Notes: a model not told the origin generated them from the sequence alone. Counted from the first letter of the stretch, positions 9,201 through 17,322 are shown. The stretch: DNA of 64,000 nucleotides from Thiomicrorhabdus sp. 6S3-12 (GCF_017571475.1 NZ_JAGETW010000003.1:62001-126000), one strand, 5' to 3'. Numbers and translations are program-made.

Positions 9201-9623
9201 AAAATCCCCGCCGTCATAATAACGGCTAAAGAAACGAATCAAATGGTCATAAATCACCGCACGACCACTCAAATTCCCTTTGCCCGCTTTAGCCTGATCG
9301 ACTACTTTGAGATAGTCTTTTGCGGCTGGAACGCCTTTGAAATGCTCAACCAACTCGCCCTTTTCATCAAACGCCCCTTCGCCCAATTGAGTGATCAAGG
9401 TCTGCTTGGCTGCTTCAATCGCTGAGTGCTGATCTGCTTGGTCGGCATCAGCAAACACCGCATCAATCTGTTGCTCTAACTCTTTATCCAAAAAGGCATT
9501 AATACGCTCTGCCTTGGCGTGCATGATTTTATACAGTCCAAAATCTAGCTCAGGCTGATCGAGCTGGAACATTTGTTTAAGAAGCGTAGTAAATTTGGTT
9601 TTGAGTTCGGTGGCTTGGGACAT
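6264..9623 (-). CDS. Large site-specific DNA adenine methyltransferase (beta-class, Mod-like)
   Basis: The 1119-aa protein carries catalytic motif IV DPPYNT at about residue 549 followed by the AdoMet-binding motif DYFAGSGTTGH near residue 820. The order IV then I marks a beta-class N6-adenine methyltransferase as in type III Mod subunits. The long N-terminal 500 residues and the C-terminal 250 residues are much larger than an ordinary Mod (600-700 aa), as in BREX- or DISARM-like methylases. The stretch between the two motifs (about 7180-7900) is AT-richer than its flanks and should hold the target recognition domain. The gene starts 12 bp after the SNF2 helicase gene. It probably marks host DNA as self. 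Confidence 0.92.
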   Translation of the reverse strand: MSQATELKTKFTTLLKQMFQLDQPELDFGLYKIMHAKAERINAFLDKELEQQIDAVFADADQADQHSAIEAAKQTLITQLGEGAFDEKGELVEHFKGVPAAKDYLKVVDQAKAGKGNLSGRAVIYDHLIRFFSRYYDGGDFMSRRYHVAENKSRAAAYAVPYDGSEVYLHWANKDQYYIKTTESFNEYSFNIREAAAKQAEQASKQNKAGTLDFTDAPQLGDKRIHFKLVDAEQGAQNNNKETEKRQFFIRKDNPIAMNEAGELEVYFEFRVATNDDAISAEQEKQLKARFGKSANKGDLPNLYITQVIQDALSAMPEAADYLTFAEILAPTDKIPQRPLLTKYLNNYTSKNTMDYFIHKDLGGFLQRELDFYIKNEIMRLDDVEQADTGTVEIWLQQVKVLRRIAKDIIAFLAQLEDFQKKLWLKKKFVTETQYCITLDRLEKSLGLVAIALENEAQRQEWVSLFAIDLAELDSVKAQGMEAVFADEKFKYLVVDTQFFNAAFKDELLAEIEDLDEQSNGLLINSDNFQALNILQRKFKASINYIYIDPPYNTNSTPILYKNEYRDSSWMSLMANRLDLSSNLMNEKSVKTIAIDDAEFLNLSKILEERFVDKRITKITVVHNPKGSITKDFNRVHEYAIFITSEENKTAIARKLEKNKTPRKMRRWGENSLRTERRLSFYPIYIKNSQIVRVGEVPDDNFHPLGKNVELDNGEIEVWPIDQDGVERRWNFGLDSINDNIDRITVRKDDEGNFDLFLTHELTVPKTVWSGGQFDAGKYGNTLLVSLMGKKLFDFPKSINLVEECIFLSTNNAEKPIILDYFAGSGTTGHAVINLNREDQGNRKYILCEMGTYFDSVTKPRIQKVVYAKDWKDGKPVFDSEGKAGGVSQCFKYIRLEQYEDTLNNLVDDRTYNTADMPKDFILSYLLEAETAESPSLLNLNQFSNPANYQLKIKRPNSDEAKPQAVDLIETFNWLIGLNVVKLDKWRAFDCEFEREHDTELPNDQHTRLKLAGRLKQVDAYSDNASPYQIRTVEGWVRQQAGSDELRDSVLVIWRKLTDDPEKDSAFLEAYLEKLGVNQADTQFDKIYINGPHGLQLHGTAKTRLFCLEDTFIKKMFSL

Positions 9624-9635
9624 AGAGGGTTTTCT

Positions 9636-12479
9636 TTAAATTAGCTTCCAATAAATGCGGAATAGTTTATCAGTATGCGATTTTTGGTTTAACTGGTTTT
9701 CAATGGCTTCGATTAAACGATCTCGTTGTTCCTCGATCTCATCTTCAACATCAAAAATTGACTGACGTTGGCGGCGTTGCTGTTTTTCGAGCTTTTTGAT
9801 TTCTTCTTGCCATTTCTTTTGCTCATCAAGACTTTCTGCTTGGCGAGATTGACGCTTAGCATCACGAATTTTAAGTTTGGTATCAACAAGCGCTTCTTCA
9901 GCGGATTTGATTTGATCTTCGGCCCATTGTTCCAGCTTTTCACGGGCTTGCTGGAAGTACACATTATTTTCTTCCAACGCCCGATTTAACTGCACGTGTA
10001 ACTGGCGCTCAACCTGGCTTTCAAAAACATTGGGAGCTTGTTGCTCAACCGAGCCATGCACTTTAGCGGACAATTGAAATAGCTGTTCACAGGCCTCTTG
10101 ATCTAGCACTTCACCGTTTTCTGCCATACAGCTAAAAACCAGATGATCTTCATCTTGAAAAGAATGCAAAGTGAGTTGATTAAGCTCCAGCCAGCCAGAT
10201 TTACCTATATAGGGCTCAAGCGCTGAAAGTTTATAGGAATGACCAGAAAGGTCAAACGAAACCGACACCATAGGCGTATCAAGTCGCCGCCCGTGCTCCA
10301 GCACATATTGACCTACAGGGTGGCCTAAGCGATATAAATGCGCATCCTCAGGAACATCTACTCCTTTTTGTTTAAGACGATAGTGCCCTTTAGGGGATAT
10401 GCCCAATGCCGTGTGCAAATCAAAGCTTAAATTGTGCGAGTTAAACGTGGCTTTATTGTCGAGAATAAACTGGGTGAGCGCCCAGAAATATCGACTAATT
10501 TTATCCAACTGGTCTTCGGCACGCTTCTTTCTGACCTTTAGCAATTCGTGAATATTTTGATCAAAATGTTCAAACAGCTTTTGCTCGGTTTCTACCATTC
10601 GTTTTTGAATAGTCTCTTCTAGCTCTTTCTGCAATTGATCAAACGCGGCCATAATTTCCTGTGGACTTCGGCTTTGTTCATAAATTGCCGCAATACGCTT
10701 TTCAATATCAATCCCCGATTCAATTCGACCCAGGATTTCATCGGACGCACCAAATAGGCCATCAAATAACTGGAATTTATCTGTAAGAAGCTCCAGCACA
10801 CGCTGATCAGCCTCATTGCGTTGATTCAAGAAGTTTACGACTACTACATCAAACTGCTGTCCATAACGATGACAACGACCAATTCGTTGCTCAACCCGCT
10901 GCGGGTTCCAGGGCAAATCATAGTTAATGACTAAGTTACAGAATTGTAAGTTCACCCCTTCTGCCGCTGCTTCGGTAGCAATTAAAATCTGTGCAGACTC
11001 TCTAAAATGATCAATAATTGCTGTGCGCTTATCAACAGCAAGCGAACCCGTTACGCGATCTGTACCTTGATGCTGTTGTAACCAAGCCTTATAAATGTTC
11101 TTAAGAGATTGGCTGTTGTTCGTGCCACTAAAGGTAACGACTTTTCCAGCAAACCCATTATGTTCTAAGAAACGCGCAAGATATTCTTGCGTTCGTGTTG
11201 ATTCCGTAAAGATGACCGCTTTTTGGGGTGAACCTAACTCGCTCATCTTGTCGAAGCCTTGGCGTATGGCTTTGACTAACGCATGACTTTTCTCATCGAC
11301 CTGAATCGTTCTCGCTAGGGTCAAGTAATTTTCCAGCTCAGCGATTTCGCCCCTAAGCTGAGTGTTATTGATTTCTCGTTTTTCCTCAACCTCTTCAAAA
11401 ACTTCATCAAGATAGTCTTCATCAAGCTCTTCCTCTGCCAAGAGTTGCTCGATCCAGTTTTCCGCATTTTCAACTTCTTGTTCAAGATCACGTAACCGAT
11501 TAAGCATCGCGTCTAAGGTTTGAATCACAGCCGCAGTAGATGAAGCTAATAGCTTGCGAACGATCAACGACACCAAGTGCTTTTGCCTTGCCGGTAAGGC
11601 GTAAGAATCTTCACGTTGTAGAAAGGCTGAAATCAGGTCGTATAGACGCACCTCATCATCAGACGGCTTAAATGGAACGGTAATGGGCATCCGTTTTGTA
11701 TATCGAATATATTCCAATACCTGAGAGCGCAAGGTTCGCTTAGTAAATTCCTGCATCCGTTTCTTTAGCGCCGGAAAATCCTCACCGTTACGCATAAATT
11801 GCGCTCTAAAACTGACTTGATCACCAAACAGATGTTCATCAATAATCGTGCTAAGGCCGTAAACTTCCATTAAATTGTTTTGCAGTGGTGTCGCGGTTAA
11901 GAGAAGCTTTTTGCTCCCTGCAAATGCGCGTTTAATGGCCTGACCTGTTTGATGCGATTCTCTATGCGCATTTCGAAGTTTATGCGCTTCATCAATAACC
12001 ACCAAATCCCATGGAATCGTCTGGAACCACTTTTCATTCGCAGAGACAAAGTTATAGGACATGACACTGATTACCGCTTGATCAAGCGGGTTATACACCC
12101 CTTCTTTCTGTGCTTTTTTAAACGTGCGGCCATCGATTACCTGGGTAGGCAAATTGAACTTCTCGCTCATTTCATTAGCCCACTGCTTTCTCAAAGCGGC
12201 AGGACAAACCACAACAATACGACGTTTACGTTCTGCCCACAGTTGACTCATCACCAAGGCAGCCTCAATAGTCTTACCGAGGCCCACCTCATCGGCCAGA
12301 ATCACGCCTTTATTCAACGGATTCTGCAACGCAAACAATGCCGCGTCGATCTGATGCGGATTCAAATCAACCGAAGAGTCGAAAAGTGATTGGGACAGCC
12401 TACTTTCATCCCCACCGCGACGGCGACGGGTGAGTTCATAAGCAAAATATTTGGCTTGGTAAGGGGTTATTAACTGCAT
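9636..12479 (-). CDS. SNF2/RapA-family helicase, defence-associated
   Basis: This is a superfamily 2 SNF2-type ATPase: Walker A DEVGLGKT near residue 65, DEAH in VVIDEAHKLRN, motif III LLTATPLQNN, and motifs V/VI in ATEAAAEGVNLQF and VEQRIGRCHRYGQ. A long coiled-coil, Lys/Glu-rich C-terminus follows. I prefer the ATG at 12479 (947 aa, MQLITPYQAKYF) over the upstream ATG at 12527 because similar proteins begin this way and AGGAAG lies 12 bases upstream. It is the first gene of the seven-gene minus-strand operon. The likely role is DNA translocation or remodelling in a methylation-guided defence system; a plain transcription-recycling role (RapA) is unlikely given its neighbours. Confidence 0.9.
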   Translation of the reverse strand: MQLITPYQAKYFAYELTRRRRGGDESRLSQSLFDSSVDLNPHQIDAALFALQNPLNKGVILADEVGLGKTIEAALVMSQLWAERKRRIVVVCPAALRKQWANEMSEKFNLPTQVIDGRTFKKAQKEGVYNPLDQAVISVMSYNFVSANEKWFQTIPWDLVVIDEAHKLRNAHRESHQTGQAIKRAFAGSKKLLLTATPLQNNLMEVYGLSTIIDEHLFGDQVSFRAQFMRNGEDFPALKKRMQEFTKRTLRSQVLEYIRYTKRMPITVPFKPSDDEVRLYDLISAFLQREDSYALPARQKHLVSLIVRKLLASSTAAVIQTLDAMLNRLRDLEQEVENAENWIEQLLAEEELDEDYLDEVFEEVEEKREINNTQLRGEIAELENYLTLARTIQVDEKSHALVKAIRQGFDKMSELGSPQKAVIFTESTRTQEYLARFLEHNGFAGKVVTFSGTNNSQSLKNIYKAWLQQHQGTDRVTGSLAVDKRTAIIDHFRESAQILIATEAAAEGVNLQFCNLVINYDLPWNPQRVEQRIGRCHRYGQQFDVVVVNFLNQRNEADQRVLELLTDKFQLFDGLFGASDEILGRIESGIDIEKRIAAIYEQSRSPQEIMAAFDQLQKELEETIQKRMVETEQKLFEHFDQNIHELLKVRKKRAEDQLDKISRYFWALTQFILDNKATFNSHNLSFDLHTALGISPKGHYRLKQKGVDVPEDAHLYRLGHPVGQYVLEHGRRLDTPMVSVSFDLSGHSYKLSALEPYIGKSGWLELNQLTLHSFQDEDHLVFSCMAENGEVLDQEACEQLFQLSAKVHGSVEQQAPNVFESQVERQLHVQLNRALEENNVYFQQAREKLEQWAEDQIKSAEEALVDTKLKIRDAKRQSRQAESLDEQKKWQEEIKKLEKQQRRQRQSIFDVEDEIEEQRDRLIEAIENQLNQKSHTDKLFRIYWKLI

Positions 12480-12586
12480 AAACTTAACAATCTTCCTAAT
12501 TGAGGGCATCTTTAACTGCAGAACCAAAACATTAAACTACAAAAACTCACAAAAAATAAGTAAAAACACACCCGTCCAAAGCTGTT

Positions 12587-13300
12587 TCACTGGGAATTAA
12601 TCAGGCTACTGCCAAAGCTTCTTTCTCGGCCTTTGTACACTTTTGTAGCAGCCTTACACATGTAACTCGCTCTAAATATTAAATCCCCAAGCAACCCTAT
12701 AAAGTCGGATTCTCCCTGCTTAAGGACGTGAATAGGCCTGGATTCATCTATTCCTTTGTATTTTGCTGCGCTCACTACGCCGCCTTTTGTTTCATCAAAC
12801 TCTATACCCAACGCTCCCGCCCATGCTAGACGTAAAAAACCAAATAAGCTCTCTCGGCTGTCATATTTCCCCAACCCTCTGTACGCATCATAATTAAGCA
12901 ATAAGAGAACATGATAATGGGGATAGTCACTGCCATCCTGTTCCTTCACCCAAAAGTAATTCACATCAGTTTCATGCTTACGCCCCGCCTTCGATTTAAC
13001 GCACTGTTTTGCAGTTCGGTATTTCACGCCTTTGAAAAACTGGGTTATATTCTTATTTGACACATCCCCCTGATAACTAGGGGGATAACAAAGTTCAAAT
13101 CGAATGGCTAGTGTTCTGTTGTTATTAAAGACATGTTGCACAATCACCTTAAGCATCACTTCAATATATTGCTCAACAAACGGTACAACCCAACTCATCA
13201 GGCCATATCCCATGTAAACACAGTCCCAAAGCAACTTTAAGTTCGAGTTGTCTTTATGGCGTTTCAATCTTTCAAATTCATTCTTGGATTCTTGGTTCAT
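12587..13300 (-). CDS. YagK/YfjJ (inovirus Gp2-like) protein
   Basis: The 237-aa protein carries YPHYHVLLLLN at about residues 125-135, the HxH-containing motif of the YagK/YfjJ and inovirus Gp2 family, followed by the family-typical Gly/Asp-rich turn and FLRLAWAGAL. Such proteins are thought to be replication-initiation relatives in cryptic elements like CP4-57, where yfjJ follows yfjI. The gene is divergent from the YqaJ/Gp3-like genes and 107 bp upstream of the SNF2 gene in the same direction, with no terminator seen between, so some read-through into the defence operon is possible. A catalytic Tyr for an HUH activity was not identified with confidence. Confidence 0.8.
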   Translation of the reverse strand: MNQESKNEFERLKRHKDNSNLKLLWDCVYMGYGLMSWVVPFVEQYIEVMLKVIVQHVFNNNRTLAIRFELCYPPSYQGDVSNKNITQFFKGVKYRTAKQCVKSKAGRKHETDVNYFWVKEQDGSDYPHYHVLLLLNYDAYRGLGKYDSRESLFGFLRLAWAGALGIEFDETKGGVVSAAKYKGIDESRPIHVLKQGESDFIGLLGDLIFRASYMCKAATKVYKGRERSFGSSLINSQ

Positions 13301-13706
13301 TCTGTTACTCTCAATGGATTGGTTAATACATATTGAGTAATGAATAACGGTGCTAGTTAGTCAGTTGGCTTGGCTTTGGATTGCCAAGCATTGGACAGGG
13401 GGCTCTTTGTTTCTGTTCTGGTGTAGTTAGTAGTTAATTCTTACTAAATCCTATTACCGACAAAGGCGATGACCGCAACTACTGAACTTTAAATTAAAAA
13501 TTCCCATGGAAATCCAGCAATCTTTTGTCCATTTCGCCACATTTTTCAAGCAAGTTAAATCATTACTCATACCATTCCATCGCCTGTACAAAATTACTGC
13601 CGCCAATCCCCTGCCTCAAAATCTAATCCAAATCAAAGACACTTACATACCACCTCCATGAAGCCGGAACCCCTTCCGTCTGATTCAACAAAAATGGAGG
13701 AAAACT
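13301..13706. other. Divergent intergenic region with a hairpin
   Basis: This gap separates the divergently read YfjJ-like and zinc-ribbon genes and must hold their promoters. The clearest element is a perfect 7-bp hairpin (GCTTGGC, 8-base loop, GCCAAGC) at 13368-13389. A strong Shine-Dalgarno (TGGAGG) precedes the right-hand gene. I saw no ORF or repeat array. Confidence 0.5.
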
Positions 13707-14039
13707 ATGGCAATTCACTGCCCTGCCTGCGGCTCACCGCAGGTCATCCCTAAACAACTCGGCAAGAAAACCGGCGGCTTTATCGGTCTGATCGGCGGTG
13801 CTGCTGCCGGTTTTGTCGGCGCAGCCAATGGTGCTCGAACCGGTGCCACAGTCGGCGTTATCAGTGGACCGATCGGTTTATCGGTGTGCACACTTGGCGG
13901 CGCCATCTTGGGCGGCTTATTGGGCGCGGCATCCGGTGGTGTCACCGGCGCCAAGCTCGGCGAAAAACTCGATAAGTCTTTTCTGGAAAGTTACCACTGC
14001 TCGAACTGCGGCCACACCTTTTCTAAACCTAAGAAATAA
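13707..14039 (+). CDS. Zinc-ribbon / glycine-zipper membrane protein
   Basis: The 110-aa protein has a CPAC knuckle at the extreme N-terminus and a CSNC knuckle (YHCSNCGHTF) at the extreme C-terminus, so the two halves of a zinc ribbon are split by about 85 residues. Between them are two Gly/Ala-rich hydrophobic segments with GxxxG repeats (IGLIGGAAAGFVGAANGA and LGGAILGGLLGAASGG), typical of glycine zippers that pack in or on membranes. If both knuckles bind one zinc, the two helices form a hairpin. The start has TGGAGG 7 bases upstream. Function is unknown; it is a common accessory type in integrative elements. Confidence 0.8.
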   Translation: MAIHCPACGSPQVIPKQLGKKTGGFIGLIGGAAAGFVGAANGARTGATVGVISGPIGLSVCTLGGAILGGLLGAASGGVTGAKLGEKLDKSFLESYHCSNCGHTFSKPKK

Positions 14040-14077
14040 CCCGCAATCAAAATAAAAATTCACTTTGGAGACATACT

Positions 14078-15121
14078 ATGGCGACAACCACTACAAATTT
14101 ACCAACACAAACCCACCCCGTTGTATTTCCTGCAACGGATCTCAAAACGCAACGCGCTCACGGTCAAGCCAAGCGCATGCTTGCCACCCGTAATCTCAGT
14201 AACGACCAATGGCTTCAGGCAAGACTACAAGGTATCGGCAGTTCGGATGCGGCCACTGCGGTCGGGCTTAACCCCTATAAATCGCAATTAGAACTATGGA
14301 TGGAGAAAACAGGTCGGATCACGCCAACACAACCGAACCCCCTTGAAGATAGCCCTTTGTTATGGGGAACGGTGCTGGAACCCATCGTTGCAGAGCACTA
14401 TGCCAAACGTACCGGTCGCAAGGTACGACGGGTAAATGCGATTCTGCAACATTCCGAATATCCGTGGATGCTGGCCAACTTGGATCGTGAAGTAGTCGGT
14501 GATGACGAGGTACAGGTATTGGAGTGTAAAACAGCCGGCCTGTTCGGTTCAAAGCTCTGGCGAGACGGCGTGCCAGAGTACGTGCAATTGCAGGTACAAC
14601 ATCAATTGGCGGTCACAGGCCAGAAGGCCGCCGATGTGGCTGTCCTTCTGGGCGGTCAGAAGCTACAGATTTACCGTATCGAACGGGATGATGCCTTAAT
14701 TGAACGACTGATTAAACTCGAACAAACCTTCTGGCAGCGTGTACTAACCGACACCCCGCCACCGGCCGATGCCAGTTCATCGAGTGAAACCGCCCTGCGC
14801 ATTCTCTATCCGAGTGATAACGGCGAGGTGCTGGATCTGTCGGAGGATATGGAAGCCAACCGTTCGTTTGAAGCGATGCTTGAAGTGCGCGAACAGCTGG
14901 AGCAATTCAAGTCATTGGAGGCAGAACTGAAACATCAACTACAGCAAACTATGGGAGAAGCCAGTGTGGTAAGTTTTGCCAGCGGGCAAATCAGTTGGAA
15001 GCAATCGGCTGACTCAACCGTTTTTGATACACAACGCTTTAAAGCCGACCAGCCGGAACTCTATGACAACTACCTGATCACCAAATCCGGTAGCCGACGA
15101 TTCCTGGTGCAAGCCAATTGA
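14078..15121 (+). CDS. YqaJ-family phage exonuclease
   Basis: The 347-aa protein matches the YqaJ/lambda-exonuclease family of PD-(D/E)XK nucleases. Readable landmarks are the N-terminal QARLQGIGSSDAATAVGLNPY, LLWGTVLEPIVAEHYA, MLANLDREV and VLECKTAG, where the last carries the ExK pair. It should resect 5' ends of double-stranded DNA for recombination. In phages and ICEs it usually sits with a RecT/Bet annealase, which I do not see here; a Gp3-like and a DUF932 gene follow instead. Shine-Dalgarno TTGGAG precedes the ATG, and an intrinsic terminator lies just after the stop. Confidence 0.88.
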   Translation: MATTTTNLPTQTHPVVFPATDLKTQRAHGQAKRMLATRNLSNDQWLQARLQGIGSSDAATAVGLNPYKSQLELWMEKTGRITPTQPNPLEDSPLLWGTVLEPIVAEHYAKRTGRKVRRVNAILQHSEYPWMLANLDREVVGDDEVQVLECKTAGLFGSKLWRDGVPEYVQLQVQHQLAVTGQKAADVAVLLGGQKLQIYRIERDDALIERLIKLEQTFWQRVLTDTPPPADASSSSETALRILYPSDNGEVLDLSEDMEANRSFEAMLEVREQLEQFKSLEAELKHQLQQTMGEASVVSFASGQISWKQSADSTVFDTQRFKADQPELYDNYLITKSGSRRFLVQAN

Positions 15122-15144
15122 AACATATTTTATTCCGCCCTTAG

Positions 15145-15170
15145 AACCCAGCCTAGTGCTGGGTTTTTTT
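15145..15170 (+). terminator. Intrinsic terminator after YqaJ gene
   Basis: AACCCAGC, 5-base loop, GCTGGGTT, then a run of seven T including the stem end. It lies 24 bp after the YqaJ stop and should separate it from the Gp3-like gene. Confidence 0.85.
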
Positions 15171-15194
15171 ATGCCCTTTTGAAAGGAGAACACC

Positions 15195-16130
15195 ATGTTA
15201 AAAGGCTTAATGCTCACCCCACCGACTATTGGCCGTATCAGTATCGGCCAGGTGGTCGAAAAGAACGGCAAGCGTCTACCACAACGCGATGACCAATTTA
15301 CCCTCACCACACAAATCCAAACTTCTGACGGCTGGATAAAACATCCATTGGATGAAAAGCTGCGGCAGAACAGTGGGCGCAAGCTTCGTGAGATTCCGGT
15401 GCAGCTGATCTTCAACCAGCCCGAACTGAATCTGCGTGCGGAATACTGTCTGTTTGACCGACAAACCGGACGCCCTGTGTGTGTCGGCAACGGGGAAACC
15501 TGTCAACGCCATACCGGACACGGCATGGAAACACTGCCCTGCCCTAGTCCTGAAGCCTGCGATTTAGCCCAAGGCGGCTGCAAGCCTTATGGACGCTTAA
15601 ATGTGCTGGTGCAATCAGATGCACCGGAAACCGACACCGACCCGATCAGCTGTTTTATTTTCCGCACCTCGGGCTTTAACAGCATCCGTACACTCGCCTC
15701 CCGCTTGAGTTACTTCCATGCCCTATCCGGCAACCGACTGGCGTGTTTGCCTTTGGCATTAAAGCTTAGAGGCAAATCGACACGGCAGAGTTTTGGACAA
15801 CCCATCTATTACGTGGACCTGACCTTACGCACCGGCCTCAGTATGGATGCAACGCTGGAAGCCGCCAAGCGGGTTGAACAGGAGCGGATCAATGTGGGCT
15901 TTGACCAGAAAGCATTGGATCTGGCGGCACAACGCGGTTTTGGGAATGGACGCTTTGAAGATAGCGAGGAGGACTTTGAAGCGATTACGGAAGAGTTTTA
16001 TCCCGAGTTAAACCATTCGCAACACCTTTCTCAAACTCAACAGGCCGGCTCTTTGCCTAATGCCTCACTGGTTCAAAAGCTCGAACAACAGGTTCAGCAC
16101 GTCCAACAAACCCAACCACTGAATCACTAA
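15195..16130 (+). CDS. Gp3-like (recombination directionality factor-like) protein
   Basis: The 311-aa protein carries a cysteine-rich core (CVGNGETCQRH, CPSPEACDLAQGGC) that resembles the metal-binding region of the Gp3-like family, whose founding members are recombination directionality factors of serine-integrase phages; many relatives are annotated only as hydrolase or metal-binding proteins. The C-terminal 70 residues are acidic then Gln/His-rich and probably disordered. It sits between YqaJ and DUF932 genes with its own GGAG Shine-Dalgarno, a grouping common in integrative elements. A directionality role here is uncertain because the element's integrase is of the tyrosine type. Confidence 0.7.
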   Translation: MLKGLMLTPPTIGRISIGQVVEKNGKRLPQRDDQFTLTTQIQTSDGWIKHPLDEKLRQNSGRKLREIPVQLIFNQPELNLRAEYCLFDRQTGRPVCVGNGETCQRHTGHGMETLPCPSPEACDLAQGGCKPYGRLNVLVQSDAPETDTDPISCFIFRTSGFNSIRTLASRLSYFHALSGNRLACLPLALKLRGKSTRQSFGQPIYYVDLTLRTGLSMDATLEAAKRVEQERINVGFDQKALDLAAQRGFGNGRFEDSEEDFEAITEEFYPELNHSQHLSQTQQAGSLPNASLVQKLEQQVQHVQQTQPLNH

Positions 16131-16172
16131 CCAACCCTTACACAACTTTACGACCATTTAAGGAGAACCCAA

Positions 16173-17018
16173 ATGGCAATGAATATTCTTACCCCAGAAA
16201 AACTCTACAAAGCCGCACCGGCGATCTTTGCAGAGGCACCTGATCAAGCCGTGTCCGATCGTTATGGTTTTGTGCCCACGATTGAAGTGGTCAATGCCCT
16301 ACAAGAAGAAGGCTGGTATCCGGTTCGTGCACTTCAAACTAGAGTGCGTGACCCAAAACGTCAGGAGCTGGCACGTCACATGGTGCGCTTTAGACAAGAC
16401 CCGGATCGCCAAATTAATGTCGGCGATTCGATTGCCGAGTTGGTGCTGACCAATTCACATGATCGTAGCTCAGCCTATCAATTGGATTTAGGGCTATTCC
16501 GACTGACCTGTTCGAATGGTCTAGTCACACCGGCTGGTGACTTGGGTGGCATTCGCGTCAAACACGGCAAGCAAATCGTGGAGAACATTATTGAAGGTTC
16601 GCTGAATCTCGCCAATGAAATCCCACATATCTCGGAACAGGTCGATCACTTACGTTCAACCTTGTTATCACGAGAGGAAGCGGAGTTGTTTGCACGTGCT
16701 GCACTGCATATCCGTTATGGCAATGAATGGCCAGAACAAAGCCCGATACGTTCGGTAGATTTACTGCAAGCCCGTCGCCGGGATGATCAGGAATCCAGTT
16801 TATGGAAGGTGTTTAACCGCGTTCAGGAAAACTTGATCAAGGGTGGGGTGCAAGGCCGTTCAGCGAATGGCCGTTATGTCACTACCCGAGCTATCAAGTC
16901 GGTATCGGAGGACGTGCGCCTGAATCGTGCGCTCTGGCAACTGACCAACGAGTTCCTGCATTTAAAAGACAAGGTCACGCCGATGCTGGCGTTGCCCTAC
17001 TTTGGAGAACAACATTAA
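16173..17018 (+). CDS. DUF932 (phage/plasmid-like) protein
   Basis: The 281-aa protein fits the DUF932 family: VVNALQEEGWYPV near residue 35, DRSSAYQLDLGLFRLTCSNG near residue 95 and a helical C-terminus. Members are found on plasmids, ICEs and phages, often beside recombination genes as here, but no biochemical role is established. AAGGAG precedes the ATG by 8 bases. Transcription probably ends at the strong inverted repeat immediately after the gene. Confidence 0.85.
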   Translation: MAMNILTPEKLYKAAPAIFAEAPDQAVSDRYGFVPTIEVVNALQEEGWYPVRALQTRVRDPKRQELARHMVRFRQDPDRQINVGDSIAELVLTNSHDRSSAYQLDLGLFRLTCSNGLVTPAGDLGGIRVKHGKQIVENIIEGSLNLANEIPHISEQVDHLRSTLLSREEAELFARAALHIRYGNEWPEQSPIRSVDLLQARRRDDQESSLWKVFNRVQENLIKGGVQGRSANGRYVTTRAIKSVSEDVRLNRALWQLTNEFLHLKDKVTPMLALPYFGEQH

Positions 17019-17029
17019 GAGCATAAGAA

Positions 17030-17058
17030 CTGCCTAACATAGAAACCATGTTAGGCAG
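17030..17058 (+). terminator. 11-bp inverted repeat after DUF932 gene
   Basis: Perfect 11-bp arms with a 7-base loop start 12 bp after the DUF932 stop. There is no long T run behind it (ATCGTGTTT), so it may be a weak terminator, an mRNA-stabilising hairpin or a protein-binding palindrome. Confidence 0.5.
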
Positions 17059-17270
17059 ATCGTGTTTAAACCGTCAAACATGACTCAATTTCAGCTATTC
17101 GTAGCGGAAATCGCAGCAAAAGGTTCTTTTTCCATGAATTGACTCATCAAAAACACACCCAAAACCGCTAACATATTAAATCCCATAAATCAAATTTCAA
17201 CTAAAAAAAATCCAGTTTTGAGTCGTGATTAAGTCCTTTTTGTTCAAGCGAACATAATTGATTCCGACGG

Positions 17271-17294
17271 CGAAACAGCGATTGTTTCGTTTTT
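17271..17294 (+). terminator. Terminator-like hairpin upstream of the YfjI-like gene
   Basis: CGAAACA-GCGAT-TGTTTCG followed by TTTTT lies 29 bp before the YfjI ATG. Its position upstream of a gene rather than after one suggests attenuation, or termination of transcripts arriving from DUF932. Confidence 0.5.
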
Positions 17295-17322
17295 AGAAAT
17301 CAATTTTTTTGAGGTTTTAATT

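Larger units (their letters stand above)
17019..17322 (+). other. Leader region of the YfjI-like gene with three inverted repeats
   Basis: This 304-bp gap holds no ORF but three inverted repeats: an 11-bp perfect one (CTGCCTAACAT ... ATGTTAGGCAG, 17030-17058) right after DUF932; TGTTC-AAGC-GAACA at 17241-17254; and CGAAACA-GCGAT-TGTTTCG followed by five T at 17271-17294. The last looks like an intrinsic terminator placed just upstream of the YfjI start, which would make it an attenuator or an operator. Confidence 0.6.

Noticed and set aside
9006-9425. 139-aa plus-strand ORF
   Set aside because: Lies fully antisense inside the methyltransferase gene, with no Shine-Dalgarno or recognisable domain.
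9636-12479. SNF2 protein as housekeeping RapA
   Set aside because: RapA lacks this neighbourhood; the protein is in an AT-rich island, coupled to a methyltransferase.
1-12527. BREX or DISARM assignment of the defence operon
   Set aside because: No PglZ, BrxC or Lon-like gene (BREX) and no DUF1998 or PLD gene (DISARM) is visible; only the methylase and SNF2-helicase families are shared.
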